Positions 32,532 through 42,237 of a stretch of DNA of 64,000 nucleotides are shown here, piece by piece. This DNA is from Candidatus Sulfotelmatobacter sp. (GTDB lineage: Bacteria; Acidobacteriota; Terriglobia; Terriglobales; Acidobacteriaceae), in the NCBI GenBank assembly GCA_017883385.1, contig JADGNQ010000010.1, positions 1-64,000 of the forward strand, written 5' to 3'. The notes beneath the pieces were generated by a model that did not search any database, was not told the origin of the DNA, and was given only the letters and a program-made list of their open reading frames with translations. Both the position numbers and the translations under genes were made by a program. The number at the start of each line of letters is the position of its first letter. Positions within the stretch are counted from its first letter, which is position 1.

Positions 32532-35500
32532 ATGAAATCACTCTCGCCCACGTTTGCCGGGAGTTGTGGCCTTGGCCGCAACCTCACTCGTCTTGCAGTT
32601 CTGTCTTTCTTCTTCCTCCTGGCGGTGTTCGCCATGCCGGCGTTCGCCCAGGAAGCGACCTTGGTAGGTACGGTCACTGATCCTTCTGGCGCGGCAGTCC
32701 CGAACGCCAAGGTGATGCTGACGAATCTGGAAACGAATGTTTCCAGAGATTTCACGACGAACGGTTCAGGCCAGTACACCGCAGTGGATATCCATATTGG
32801 CCACTATGACATTAAGGTCGAAGTGAGCGGATTCAAAACCGCCGAGAAAAAAGGCATGTTGCTGCAGGTCGGCGACCGCGCTCGCGCGGACTTCCAACTG
32901 CAAGTAGGAGGCTCCTCTGAAACGGTAACCGTCGAAGCCAACACGGTCGCAGTTCAGGCGGATAGCGGCGAAGTCAGCAGCGTTATCACCGGCGAGCAGA
33001 TTGCCAATCTGTCCATCAACGGCCGCGGCATTTACCAGTTGGCCGCTCTCGCGCCGGGAGCGTCCAGCCAGATTGACGTCACTGCTCCCAATACTCCCGT
33101 GGGTGGCAGCGCCAGCGTGGAATACAACGGCCTTCGGCAGAACCACAACATCTATCTGTTGGACGGCGGCGAGAACGACGACCGCGGCGGCGCCGGCGGC
33201 ATGAGCATCGCGCCGTCTGCCGATGCGATTGCAGAGTTCCGCACCCTCACTTCCAACTACAGCGCAGACTACGGCCTGTCTTCGGCCGGAACCAACGTGA
33301 TGGTTCTAAAGTCGGGAACCAAGGCTTACCACGCCGCAGCTTGGGAGTTCAATCGCAACGACGCATTCGATGCCCGTACCTACAACAATCGGGGGGGGAA
33401 AGCGGCAGAACTGCGCCAGAACACTTATGGCTTTAATGCTGGTGGTCCGGTCGACTTCTGGGCCAAGGAGCACAAGACGTTCTTCTTCTACAACATGGAG
33501 TGGCGGAAATATATCAACGGCGCCACTCTCCAGCAGACGGTTCCGCTCACTTCCTGGTATACGGGAAACTTCGGCTCGCAAGTCGTCAACGTGCCCGATT
33601 CAACTAAGGTGGACCCGTCCCTCCTGTTTGCAGGTTGCGGCGGAACGGCTCCTGTCGTAAACGGCCAAACCGTCACTCAGGGAAGTCCATTCCCCCAAGA
33701 CGCCAGCGGCAACTACACCATTCCAACCTGCATGATCAGCCCCGATGCGTCGGCTCTGCTGACCGTTTCGGGGGCGAAGTACGGCGGCATCTTCCCAGCC
33801 CCCACCACGGGCAACCAATTCATTGGCGGCAACAACTCTCCCACGAACCTGCGGGAAGAGATTGTCCGCATCGATCACAACTTCAGCAGCAAGTTCTCGG
33901 TGTTCGGACATTACGTCGACGAAGCGGTGCAGCAGACGTTTGGTACCAGCTTGTGGAACACTTCCAACACTCCGGTACAGGGCACCACCTTCGGCAACCC
34001 GTCCTACAGCGCTGTCATTCACGCGACCTATGCCATCAGCCCCACGCTGCTGAACGAGACCGCCTTCAACTACAACGGCAACCGGATCAACATTACTCCG
34101 ACCGGTCTGATTTCTGCCCCGGATAATTTCACCTTCAACCGCCTCTTCACTGGCCCGAACAATGACACCCGTATCCCGAACATCAATCTGCAGGGCTCGA
34201 CGGGCGCGGTGTTCGGGAACAACAGCTGGCCGTGGGTAAACAAGGCGGACGATTACCAGATCCGCGACGACATCTCCTGGACCAAGGGTGCGCACCAATT
34301 CAAGTTCGGTGGCAGTTGGGCGATCTATAAGAAGGTTCAGGACCTGTTTGGCAACACGCAGGGCGCGTTTAACTTCGGCGGTGGCTACACCGGGCTCGAC
34401 TTCGCCGATTTCCTCCTCGGCGAGTCCAGCGGCTACAACGAGCTAGCTGTGCAGGATAAAGGGCTCTGGAACAACGTTTCCTGGGCCTTCTACGGACAGG
34501 ACAACTGGCGCGTGAACAAGCGACTGACCTTGAACCTGGGTCTGCGCTGGGACGGCGTGCCGCACACCTACGAAGCCAATAATCGGATGGGCAACTTCTA
34601 TCCGAATCTCTATAATCCGGCGAACGCGGCCACACTGGATACGAACGGAAACATCTGCGGCGGTGCTTTCAATCCCATCACAGGTGCTGATCCCGGTTGC
34701 ACAGCCGCAAGTCTAGGTCTGGGCGGTAGCCCAAACCCGATCCTTAAGGCGTCCGGCACTCAGTTCTATCTGAACGGTATCGGAATTCCAGGCACGACGT
34801 CTGGCGTCCCGAAAGGGTTGGTGAATACGAACTGGGCAGCGTTTGGTCCGCGGGTTGGATTTGCCTACGACCTGACGGGGTCTGGAAAGACGGTTCTGCG
34901 CGGCGGTTTCGGTGTTATGTACGAACGCATCCAGGGCAACGACATGTACAACGCCGGCCCGAACATTCCGTTCAGTGCCGCCGTTAACTTCAGCAATGTA
35001 TCTCTGGATAACCCCAGTACATTCCTGCAGAACGGTCAAACGGCGGTAGCTCCGATTACCGTCGCCAGCATCACCGGTCTGGCGGTTGACCAGTACAAAC
35101 TGCCTAAGGCTTACCAGTACAGCTTCGGCGTTCAACACTCTCTTGCATCTCGGACGGTGCTCGCCGTCATGTACGTTGGCAACCAGAGCCGCCAGCAGAA
35201 CTACTACCAGGACATCAACCTTCCGGATGCGTCGAATCTTCCGTCGATCATCGACCACACGATCCAACGCAACACCGTGAACCCGTTCCAGGGCTTCGGC
35301 TCGATTAGCATGTCTACCGATGGAGCCCAAGCTCATTACAACGGTCTCCAGGTGGACCTCAACTCCCAGATCAAGCGGGACCTGAGCCTGCGTGTGTTCT
35401 ACACGCTCTCGCGTTCCATTGACCCCACCACAGGTGGCAGCGGCGGAGGCGACTTGTCCAGCGTCTCCAATCCCTATGGCAGCTGGCAGTATGATGTTGG

Positions 35501-36041
35501 ACGGTCGGGCTATGATCGTCTGCATAACCTCTCGTTCAACTTCATCTACGACATGCCCTTTCTGCGGCACAGCTCCAACGCGCTCGTAAGAACGGTTGTC
35601 GGTGGCTGGGAGGTTTCCGGCATCGTGACGATTGAATCCGGTACGCCGCTCAACATAGGTTTGACCGGCGATCAGGGCGGCAACGGAGTCGGCGGAACCA
35701 ACCGGCCCGACAAGACTGCCGCGCTGGTCTCGCCACACACGAAACAGCAGTGGATTACCGGTTCGGCGTTTGCTGACCCGGCCCTCGGCGACTGGGGTAC
35801 CCTCGCTCACAACGCAATCAGCGGCCCTGGGCGTGACAACTGGAACCTGTCGCTGTTCAAGAACTTCGTGTTCAGTGAAGCTCGTGGCAGCCAGTTCGAG
35901 CTGCGACTGGAAACCTTTAACACCTTTAACCATCCGCAGATCTCCGGCATGCCCACTAACTTTGGTGATGCACACTTCGGCGAACCCAACGGATTCTTCC
36001 CCGGGCGTATTGTTCAGCTCGGCGGAAAAATCACCTTCTAA
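32532..36041 (+). CDS. TonB-dependent receptor with carboxypeptidase-regulatory domain (Oar-like)
   Basis: This 1169-residue outer-membrane receptor starts after CGGAGG. A signal peptide ends at about residue 40 (FAMPAFAQ). Residues about 42-125 form the carboxypeptidase-regulatory domain (LVGTVTDPSGAAVPNAKV). The plug is at about 140-250 (ITGEQIANLSINGRGIYQ, NHNIYLLDGGENDDRGGAG). The barrel runs to the C-terminal GGKITF, ending in Phe. It has the same architecture as the receptor at 1228, but the two are clearly diverged. The LacI-type operator in its promoter and the divergent GH3 gene indicate a sugar-inducible uptake and hydrolysis pair. The ligand is probably an oligosaccharide, by inference. 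A strong terminator follows. Confidence 0.87.
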   Translation: MKSLSPTFAGSCGLGRNLTRLAVLSFFFLLAVFAMPAFAQEATLVGTVTDPSGAAVPNAKVMLTNLETNVSRDFTTNGSGQYTAVDIHIGHYDIKVEVSGFKTAEKKGMLLQVGDRARADFQLQVGGSSETVTVEANTVAVQADSGEVSSVITGEQIANLSINGRGIYQLAALAPGASSQIDVTAPNTPVGGSASVEYNGLRQNHNIYLLDGGENDDRGGAGGMSIAPSADAIAEFRTLTSNYSADYGLSSAGTNVMVLKSGTKAYHAAAWEFNRNDAFDARTYNNRGGKAAELRQNTYGFNAGGPVDFWAKEHKTFFFYNMEWRKYINGATLQQTVPLTSWYTGNFGSQVVNVPDSTKVDPSLLFAGCGGTAPVVNGQTVTQGSPFPQDASGNYTIPTCMISPDASALLTVSGAKYGGIFPAPTTGNQFIGGNNSPTNLREEIVRIDHNFSSKFSVFGHYVDEAVQQTFGTSLWNTSNTPVQGTTFGNPSYSAVIHATYAISPTLLNETAFNYNGNRINITPTGLISAPDNFTFNRLFTGPNNDTRIPNINLQGSTGAVFGNNSWPWVNKADDYQIRDDISWTKGAHQFKFGGSWAIYKKVQDLFGNTQGAFNFGGGYTGLDFADFLLGESSGYNELAVQDKGLWNNVSWAFYGQDNWRVNKRLTLNLGLRWDGVPHTYEANNRMGNFYPNLYNPANAATLDTNGNICGGAFNPITGADPGCTAASLGLGGSPNPILKASGTQFYLNGIGIPGTTSGVPKGLVNTNWAAFGPRVGFAYDLTGSGKTVLRGGFGVMYERIQGNDMYNAGPNIPFSAAVNFSNVSLDNPSTFLQNGQTAVAPITVASITGLAVDQYKLPKAYQYSFGVQHSLASRTVLAVMYVGNQSRQQNYYQDINLPDASNLPSIIDHTIQRNTVNPFQGFGSISMSTDGAQAHYNGLQVDLNSQIKRDLSLRVFYTLSRSIDPTTGGSGGGDLSSVSNPYGSWQYDVGRSGYDRLHNLSFNFIYDMPFLRHSSNALVRTVVGGWEVSGIVTIESGTPLNIGLTGDQGGNGVGGTNRPDKTAALVSPHTKQQWITGSAFADPALGDWGTLAHNAISGPGRDNWNLSLFKNFVFSEARGSQFELRLETFNTFNHPQISGMPTNFGDAHFGEPNGFFPGRIVQLGGKITF

Positions 36042-36070
36042 CCCCCCTCATCACCGAGGGCTTGATTTCG

Positions 36071-36108
36071 CCCCGCTCACAAATTTTCGTGAGCGGGGTG
36101 TTTTGTTT
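36071..36108 (+). terminator. Rho-independent terminator after the second TonB receptor
   Basis: A 10-bp perfect stem, CCCCGCTCAC (36071-36080) with GTGAGCGGGG (36089-36098), closes an 8-base loop and is followed by TGTTTTGTTT. It is a classical intrinsic terminator 30 bases after the stop codon. Confidence 0.85.
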
Positions 36109-36302
36109 CGCAAGCGAGTCACTGTGTCGTGAGCCATGGCTGCGAAAGAGGAATTCGCCAAGGTTTGCGCTCTGCACGAAAAGCAAAGCTAGGATGCGCT
36201 TCAGAAGACGGCCGGTGGATTGCCTCCGCTCAAGCTCTGAGGGCTCTTTCCTTGACGCTCATGCCCGGCGGTACTGGGCTGGAGCCTAAACGGGTGGGGT
36301 TT

Positions 36303-37325
36303 ATGCGATCCGCCAAGCTACAAAGGGATTCTCACGCCGCACTATTCTTCAGGTTCCTGGCTGCTGCATTCCTGCTGTCGCTCTTCTGCGTATACGCTCA
36401 AGACAGCTCGGGCGATAATTCGACCCTTCGCACCGACAGGCCAGAGATCTCTCTGACCGTTCGTAACAGCGCAGGCGAAGCGATCGCAACTGCGGGGACT
36501 GTAAAGTTATTGCACGATGGGGTCCCTGCCGGCGACGCAGGGCTCTCGCACGGACGCGCCTTCTTCGGTTCTCTTCCCTTTGGCGACTACACCCTGGTCG
36601 TCGAAGCCACCGGTTATAAATCGACACAAAAGGATGTGAATCTCTCGGTGGCCATGCGATACGAAGTCGACGCAAATCTGCAGCTCGACGCAGCTCCGAA
36701 CGGGGTGGCTGGAGCACCGGCGAAGCCGCTCCTGGCCCCCAAGGCAAAGGAAGCCCTGGATAAAGGCCTGAAGGCCCTGAGAGCGAACAAGCTTTCCGAA
36801 GCCGAAAAATATGTAGCCGAAGCGGTAAAACTCGCGCCCTTCCATCCTGACGTTCTTTATGTCCAGGGAGTCTTGTTCCTGGATAAGCGAAACTGGGTGC
36901 AGGCGCAGGCCGTTCTGGAAAAGGCCTCGCAGATGGATCCCAGCAATGCGCGCGTGTTTTCGGCCTTGGGAATGGCTCTTACGGATCAAGGAAAATTTGA
37001 CGAGGCGGTCGGACCGCTGGAAAAGTCACTTCAGTTGGACACCGGTTCGTGGGAGACGCACTGGGCGCTCGGTAAGGCGTATTACCACCGCGGGCAGTAC
37101 GATCAAGCGCTGAAAACGTCGCAGCTTGCCTTGACGGAATCCAACGGCAAAGCTCCGCAAATCGAACTGCTCGTCGCTCAAGCACTTACGGCTGTCGGAA
37201 AATACGAGGATGCGGCACAAACTCTTCGCGATTTCCTGAAGCACCATGGTGACCAGCCTGAGGCGTCGACGGCCCGACGCTGGCTCGACGGCCTCGCCAA
37301 CAACGGAAAAATTCGTCCGAATTAG
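36303..37325 (+). CDS. Exported TPR protein with N-terminal carboxypeptidase-regulatory-like domain
   Basis: I place the start at ATG 36303 (GGTGGGG upstream), which gives 340 residues and a signal peptide (FLAAAFLLSLFCVYAQ). A longer frame reaches back to 36129 but lacks a signal. Residues about 45-125 form a beta-sandwich like the carboxypeptidase-regulatory fold (ISLTVRNSAGEAIATAG, GDYTLVVEATGYKSTQKDV). From about residue 140 there are five or so TPR units (ALDKGLKALRANKLSEAEKY, VFSALGMALTDQGKFDEAV, THWALGKAYYHRGQYDQAL). It follows the receptor gene after a terminator, so it has its own transcript. It is probably a periplasmic or outer-membrane scaffold; partners are unknown. Confidence 0.75.
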   Translation: MRSAKLQRDSHAALFFRFLAAAFLLSLFCVYAQDSSGDNSTLRTDRPEISLTVRNSAGEAIATAGTVKLLHDGVPAGDAGLSHGRAFFGSLPFGDYTLVVEATGYKSTQKDVNLSVAMRYEVDANLQLDAAPNGVAGAPAKPLLAPKAKEALDKGLKALRANKLSEAEKYVAEAVKLAPFHPDVLYVQGVLFLDKRNWVQAQAVLEKASQMDPSNARVFSALGMALTDQGKFDEAVGPLEKSLQLDTGSWETHWALGKAYYHRGQYDQALKTSQLALTESNGKAPQIELLVAQALTAVGKYEDAAQTLRDFLKHHGDQPEASTARRWLDGLANNGKIRPN

Positions 37326-37387
37326 TAGAGCGCGGCCCGGGAACATTTGGCGGCCACTTGAGGTCCGTCCTCCTGATCACGATTGCT

Positions 37388-38569
37388 ATGAATATGAACT
37401 GGACGACATTTCTGGCCGTGGTCGCGTTCATCCTGTTGCCGATTGCTGCGCTTGCGCAGGGTGCCAATCCCGCGCAGGCTGTGGCCTTGGAGCAGCAGGG
37501 GAAACTGGCGGAGGCCGCAGAAGCATGGCAGGCCGTCACGACGGCCAATCCGCGCGACGGGGCGGCGTTTGCCAGCTTGGGAGTGGTTCTGGCCAGGGAA
37601 CAGAAATATCCCGAGGCGGCAGCCGCGTACCGGAGAGCGCTGGCCTTGAATCCGAAGTTGCCGGGGCTGCAGCTCAACCTGGGCCTAGCCGAGTTCAAGC
37701 AGGGACATTTTCATGCAGCCATCGCCCCTCTGGCCGCCGCGCTGGCGGCCGAACGCCTAAACGGGCCAAAGCAACTACAGGCGCGCACTCTGCTTGGACT
37801 GAGCTATTACGGCACAGAACGGTTTGCGGAGGCGGTCAAAGAGCTTAAGCCCGCCGCCGCAGACGATCCCGCCAATACTGAACTGCATCTAGTGCTGGCG
37901 CAGAGTTGCCTGTGGGCGCGGCAGTATCCCTGCGCGCTGGACGAGTTTAAGCAGATCTTGCAGACCGATCCAGACTCCGCCCCGGCTCACGTGCTGTCTG
38001 GCGAGGCGCTCGATGGGCTGGGGAAGACTCCCGAGGCGATCGCGGAGTTTCAGGCGGCTATCAAAGTGTCACCGCGCGAACCCAACGTCCATTTCGGCTT
38101 GGGCTACCTCTATTGGAAGTCGCACCAGTATGACGACGCCACGCGCGAGTTCCAGGCTGAACTTGCGCTCGATCCCGGGCACGCGCAAGCGCTCGCTTAT
38201 CTAGGCGACATCGAGATGAAGGCTGACAAGCCAGAGGCCGCCCTTCCCTTTCTGCGGAAGTCCATTCAGCTAAAGAGCGACCTTCGCATCGCCAGCATCG
38301 ATCTGGGTGTGATTCTGGCTCAGCAGAAACAGTACCCAGATGCCGTCGCTGCTCTCGAACACGCAGTAGCTCTCGATCCAACTGAGCCCGATGCCCACTA
38401 TCGTCTGGCGCGCGTCTATCAGGAAATGGGGAAGACGGTGGAGTCGCAGAAAGAGTTCGCCAAGGTCCGCGAACTTAAGAAGAAAGCGGATCAGAAGGAT
38501 GAAGACATGGTGCGCAAAATGTCTTCTTCCCCACCTGCTCTGAATTCTCCAACGGGACCGCCTAACTGA
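37388..38569 (+). CDS. Exported TPR-repeat protein
   Basis: This 393-residue protein begins at ATG 37388 with a signal peptide (WTTFLAVVAFILLPIAALAQ). The SD is weak, and an in-frame TTG lies 30 bases upstream. Almost all the rest is TPR units of 34 residues, about nine or ten of them (AVALEQQGKLAEAAEAWQA, FASLGVVLAREQKYPEAAAA, VHFGLGYLYWKSHQYDDATR, ASIDLGVILAQQKQYPDAV). The tail is charged and Pro/Ser-rich. It is co-directional with the preceding TPR gene, 62 bases away, and the pair may be co-transcribed. No enzymatic motif is seen; a protein-interaction role in the periplasm is inferred. Confidence 0.78.
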   Translation: MNMNWTTFLAVVAFILLPIAALAQGANPAQAVALEQQGKLAEAAEAWQAVTTANPRDGAAFASLGVVLAREQKYPEAAAAYRRALALNPKLPGLQLNLGLAEFKQGHFHAAIAPLAAALAAERLNGPKQLQARTLLGLSYYGTERFAEAVKELKPAAADDPANTELHLVLAQSCLWARQYPCALDEFKQILQTDPDSAPAHVLSGEALDGLGKTPEAIAEFQAAIKVSPREPNVHFGLGYLYWKSHQYDDATREFQAELALDPGHAQALAYLGDIEMKADKPEAALPFLRKSIQLKSDLRIASIDLGVILAQQKQYPDAVAALEHAVALDPTEPDAHYRLARVYQEMGKTVESQKEFAKVRELKKKADQKDEDMVRKMSSSPPALNSPTGPPN

Positions 38570-38579
38570 CATTCAACTC

Positions 38580-39896
38580 TCAACTCTTAGCCGTCGCCTG
38601 CTTCGACCCGTAGAACGAATAAAGAGCGATACACACGTAGGCGACGAGCGGAACCGAATACGCCGCAGCGATGCCATGGGCGGCCTCGGCGATCAATCCC
38701 ATGATTGGCGTCAGAACTGCGCCGCCCACGATCGCCATCACCAGCAATGAGCCGCCGATCTTTGTGTTGGGACCCAGCCCCTTCAATCCCAGCGCGAAGA
38801 TGGTGGGGAACATCAGAGACATAAAGAAACTGGTGAGGAATACGCACCACAATCCGAACCATCCAGGGAACAGCACGCCTAAGGAAGCGAGCACGATATT
38901 GGCGATGCTGTAGGTCCCCATTAGTTTGTTGGGCGCGATTGTGCGCATGAGATACGCCGACACAAATCTCCCCACACCGAACGCCGCCAGCGTGCCCGTC
39001 AAAAAGTATCCCCCCACCTTCTCCGGCCGGTGCGCGTATTCCTGGACGTACTGAATGAAGTAGCTCCATGTGCCGACCTGCGCACCTACATAAAGAAACT
39101 GCGCTACGACCGCCCACAAAAAGTGTGGGTAACGCAACAGTTCTGCGAAGTGGCCGTGGTCCCCCGCGCCGCTCTCGTGTTCACTCTGAATCGCGGGGAA
39201 CTTCGTGCGGAGAATGAGCACAGCCCAGAAGATCGCCACTGCACCGAGCACCAGATATGGCTTGATAACGCGCAGCGTCTCTGCCTGCAGATAGGCCTCG
39301 TAGAGTCCCTGGGCTTTACGCGCGGCAATTTCTTGTGGCGTCAGCTCGATCCCGGAGAAGATGAAAACCGTCCCGATCAGAGCGCCGCTGATGGCTCCGA
39401 ACGGGTTGAACGCCTGCGAAAAGTTCAGTCGCCTTTCCGAGCTGTGGGAATCCCCGAGCTGTGCAATGAAAGGATTGGAAGCCGTTTCCAGAAAAGAAAG
39501 ACCGCTTGCAATCACAAAGAGCGCGAACAGGAAGTATGCGTAGCTTCCCGCCAGGGCTGCGGGCCAGAAAAGGAAGCAGCCGCTTCCATACAACAAGAGC
39601 CCGATTACAAATCCTGCCTTGTAGCCCGTTTTCCTCATCAGCAGAGCCGCGGGCATGGCCAGCACGAAGTAACCACCATAGAACGCCGATTGCACCAGCG
39701 CTGCCTTGGTACGTGTGATTACGAATGACTTCATGAACTGGCGGATCAGCACGTCATTCAGGTTGTGGGGGATTCCCCAGAGGAAAAACAGCCCCGTCAC
39801 CAGAATGAAGGGGACGAGATGACCGGTCGGAAAAAGTGTGCTGCTCTCCTCCTTGTGAAAGGAGTCTAGCTTCCCTGGAATCGAACCATGCATCAT
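38580..39896 (-). CDS. fucP: FucP-type sugar:proton symporter (MFS)
   Basis: This 438-residue inner-membrane transporter starts at ATG 39896, with GGAAAGG upstream. It has about twelve membrane helices. The opening FILVTGLFFLWGIPHNLNDVL is the FucP-family hallmark (FF.WG...N..N..L), with ALVQSAFYGGYFVLAMPAAL and GLSFLETASNPFIAQLG also typical. The family carries L-fucose, galactose or glucose; sequence alone does not decide which. It lies 54 bases downstream of a GH27 alpha-galactosidase on the same strand, so galactose or a related hexose is the most sensible substrate here. The gene symbol names the family, not a proven fucose specificity. Confidence 0.82.
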   Translation of the reverse strand: MMHGSIPGKLDSFHKEESSTLFPTGHLVPFILVTGLFFLWGIPHNLNDVLIRQFMKSFVITRTKAALVQSAFYGGYFVLAMPAALLMRKTGYKAGFVIGLLLYGSGCFLFWPAALAGSYAYFLFALFVIASGLSFLETASNPFIAQLGDSHSSERRLNFSQAFNPFGAISGALIGTVFIFSGIELTPQEIAARKAQGLYEAYLQAETLRVIKPYLVLGAVAIFWAVLILRTKFPAIQSEHESGAGDHGHFAELLRYPHFLWAVVAQFLYVGAQVGTWSYFIQYVQEYAHRPEKVGGYFLTGTLAAFGVGRFVSAYLMRTIAPNKLMGTYSIANIVLASLGVLFPGWFGLWCVFLTSFFMSLMFPTIFALGLKGLGPNTKIGGSLLVMAIVGGAVLTPIMGLIAEAAHGIAAAYSVPLVAYVCIALYSFYGSKQATAKS

Positions 39897-39950
39897 GGGC
39901 CTTTCCGAACTGCCGAGCCGGATTTCACGCAATGGGACTGCGGTTCGAGT

Positions 39951-41396
39951 CTAGTGACTCGGCTCCCGCACTGGAGACAGTCGATACAGCGCGCTGCCAT
40001 GAGGCGGGAGGGTGGCCGTCATCGAAACCGCCGGGGCCAGATCTTTGCGCTCCCAAAGATCTCTCTTCTCGTATACCTTTCCTGTAAGTCCGAATTCCTT
40101 CCAGTCGTACCGGAGTGTCTGCTCCGACTCGCCGATGTTGAAGATCGCCAAGTACTGATCTTTGTGTGACGCAGAGTCGGCCAGCCACACGACCGTCTTT
40201 TCAGTCGAGATCACCGGATGATTCCCGGTCGAATGCTGGTCGACCTCGAGAATCTCAGGATTCGTAAGCAAAGAGAGGGTCCAATCATCCGCGGAGGGCA
40301 GTTCTCCTCCGATCATCAGCGGAGAGGGAAAGATACACCACAGCGCAACCAGGGTTCGCTGTTCGTCGTGCGAGAGCTTCGAGTCTCGCGCCTGGCCCCA
40401 TCCCGGAGCCGGGCCCAGACGGCCCAGTGGCAACATGTCGGCATCGGCCCAATGTCCCGGTTCCGACTTCCCTGCCCATTTTGCAACGTTGGCAAACTGG
40501 TCCCCCAGGCCCTGGGGATAGGGCACATCGCTGTGCCACAAATCCCAGATGTCGTCGGAGATGCGCCACATCTGCGCATACTGTTTCATCTCGCCGACTT
40601 TGTCGAGCGGTGCCATACCAGGCGAAAGGCTGAGGACAATCGGCCGTCCAGTCTTTCTCAGGGCCTCACTCAGCATGCGGATCTCATCCCCTAGATAAGG
40701 ACGGCTGGCGATGCAGTCTACTTTGATGAAATCGACTTCCCAACTCGCATAGAGCCGTGCAATCGAATCGTAATATGCCTGTGCTGCGGGCTTGCGCGCG
40801 TCGATGCGATAGTTATCCGGATTCCAAGGACAGGTCTCGGAGATGTTGGCGGCGTCTGCGGCGTGGAAAGAGGATTCTGCGATCGGCAGGTTCTTTTCGA
40901 CAGCCTGCTTTGGAATACCGCTAAGAATGTGGATGCCGAACTTCAGTCCCAGAGAGTGAACGTAGCCGGCCAGGGACTTGAATCCCGCCTCATTCGCCGA
41001 CGACGGGAACCGGTTCTCGGCCGGGGTGTAGCGCCCGTATCTGTCCATGCTGAACTGCGAAGCCTTGGAGTTCCCCTGGGCAACAGGGTTGGTTACGAAC
41101 CATTCCATGTCGACCACGACATATTGCCAGCCGAATGGCTTCAGATGTTTGGCGAACCACTCGGCATTCGCCTTGAATTGATCCTCTTTGATGGTGGTCC
41201 CGTAACCGTCCCAGCTGTTCCATCCCATCGGCGGAGTTGAAGCCAACAGAGTGTTGGCCTTGTCCTGCCCGGCCAAACCTATTGGACCCACGAAGAGCAC
41301 GCAACTGAACGCCGCGAGGCACCGCAGGAGACTCGCCGGGTGGGCAATACCTGCAGCAGCATGACGCAGATAATCTCGTCCACTGGACCAACCCAT
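39951..41396 (-). CDS. GH27 alpha-galactosidase-like enzyme, exported
   Basis: This 481-residue protein has a basic N-terminus and hydrophobic segment (LLRCLAAFSCVLFVGPIGLAG) as a signal. The GH27 barrel opens with TPPMGWNSWDGYG. The predicted nucleophile is D227 in VDFIKVDC, and the acid/base is D282 in MWRISDDIWDLW. ADMLPLGRLGP and the C-terminal beta-sandwich (VVWLADSASHKDQYLAIFN) complete the family layout. The FIKVDC variant differs from classical alpha-galactosidases, so beta-L-arabinopyranosidase activity is an alternative. It is first in a two-gene operon with the FucP-type permease. The N-terminal start is uncertain because no SD is seen. Confidence 0.83.
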   Translation of the reverse strand: MGWSSGRDYLRHAAAGIAHPASLLRCLAAFSCVLFVGPIGLAGQDKANTLLASTPPMGWNSWDGYGTTIKEDQFKANAEWFAKHLKPFGWQYVVVDMEWFVTNPVAQGNSKASQFSMDRYGRYTPAENRFPSSANEAGFKSLAGYVHSLGLKFGIHILSGIPKQAVEKNLPIAESSFHAADAANISETCPWNPDNYRIDARKPAAQAYYDSIARLYASWEVDFIKVDCIASRPYLGDEIRMLSEALRKTGRPIVLSLSPGMAPLDKVGEMKQYAQMWRISDDIWDLWHSDVPYPQGLGDQFANVAKWAGKSEPGHWADADMLPLGRLGPAPGWGQARDSKLSHDEQRTLVALWCIFPSPLMIGGELPSADDWTLSLLTNPEILEVDQHSTGNHPVISTEKTVVWLADSASHKDQYLAIFNIGESEQTLRYDWKEFGLTGKVYEKRDLWERKDLAPAVSMTATLPPHGSALYRLSPVREPSH

Positions 41397-41435
41397 TTGT
41401 GTTCCTGTCTCCCGAAGATTCTCAATCCAGAAAGT

Positions 41436-41648
41436 TCAAAGTATGGGTGCCAATCCAGGTATACGCAGGATCGCAGACTCATGAAGCACAGCCATCCCTG
41501 GCTTGATGTAGGTATCAAACGTCAGACGCTCGCGGCCAGTGACATGACACAAGGCCGCACACTGGGCAACAACGGCGCCGTCGCTGTAGATTTCAAGCCT
41601 CGCTGATTTGCCTTCTTCTGACATGTTTTCGAATCGGCCTACATTCAT
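41436..41648 (-). CDS. Possible small protein of 70 residues, unrecognised
   Basis: A reverse-strand frame starting at ATG 41648 has GAAGGG six bases upstream and encodes a 70-residue sequence with plausible strands (ARLEIYSDGAVVAQCAAL, RLTFDTYIKPGMAVL). I recognise no family. It lies in a long gene-poor gap upstream of the GH27 gene and could be a chance frame or a remnant of a longer gene. Confidence 0.25.
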   Translation of the reverse strand: MNVGRFENMSEEGKSARLEIYSDGAVVAQCAALCHVTGRERLTFDTYIKPGMAVLHESAILRIPGLAPIL

Positions 41649-42237
41649 CCAGCACCCTTCGCGGAGCACTGGAATATGGCGGCGAGGGTCCGCTCGACTG
41701 GCCGAGCCCTCTATTCGGTACCAAGTATATCCGACGACGCAAATGCAGAGTTCAGGCCAAAAGAAAGGCCGTCTCGTCGTTCTGCGCCTTCCGCATCTTT
41801 CTCAAGAACGCCCAGTTTGAGTCCGCGCAGGAGCCTTTGGTAAGGGCACTCGGACTTTTCTTTGGCCCAGAAAGTGCCTGTTGTCAATGGTTATTGAGGC
41901 TAAAGATGAAGATGTTCTTAGTCCTGCCACAATCACCAGGCTGGCCGACTGGGTCGTGTGTCGACGCAAAGGCGGAGACGAGCAAGGCCACCAGAGCATG
42001 CGAAACACACAACACGCACGATGGGTTGGTGCAACGACTGCCAGGTTGCGGGTTAGGCTGGCCTAAAGTCTGATCGCCGCACGACCGATGAAGAGCTACG
42101 GGGCAGAGGGAAACAGCCGATGCAGGAGAAGAAAAGGGTGCCGACTATCCGCGCATTGCTCAGTAATCGGCTCTGATCTGCACGCTGAACGTGCCTGAGA
42201 AAAGTAGAAGAAAAGAGAGTCGAGAGGGCATTCACCG
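41649..42237. other. Gene-poor region before the chemosensory cluster
   Basis: About 590 bases carry no convincing coding frame on either strand. Visible elements are the inverted repeat TTAGGC-TG-GCCTAA at 42053-42066 and a sequence resembling a flagellar sigma-28 promoter, TAAA at 42064-42067, then 16 bases, then ACCGATGA at 42084-42091. There is also a small GCACG/CGTGC hairpin near 42180. The cheA start codon at 42238 has GAGAGGGC upstream. The cheA promoter is presumably in this stretch. Confidence 0.4.

Noticed and set aside
34713..35975. 420-codon reverse frame opposite the second TonB receptor
   Set aside because: The receptor is clear on the plus strand; the reverse translation has no signal, motif or SD.
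41837..42073. Forward frame of 78 codons in the pre-cheA gap
   Set aside because: No SD, no recognisable fold, and competing frames of equal quality overlap it.
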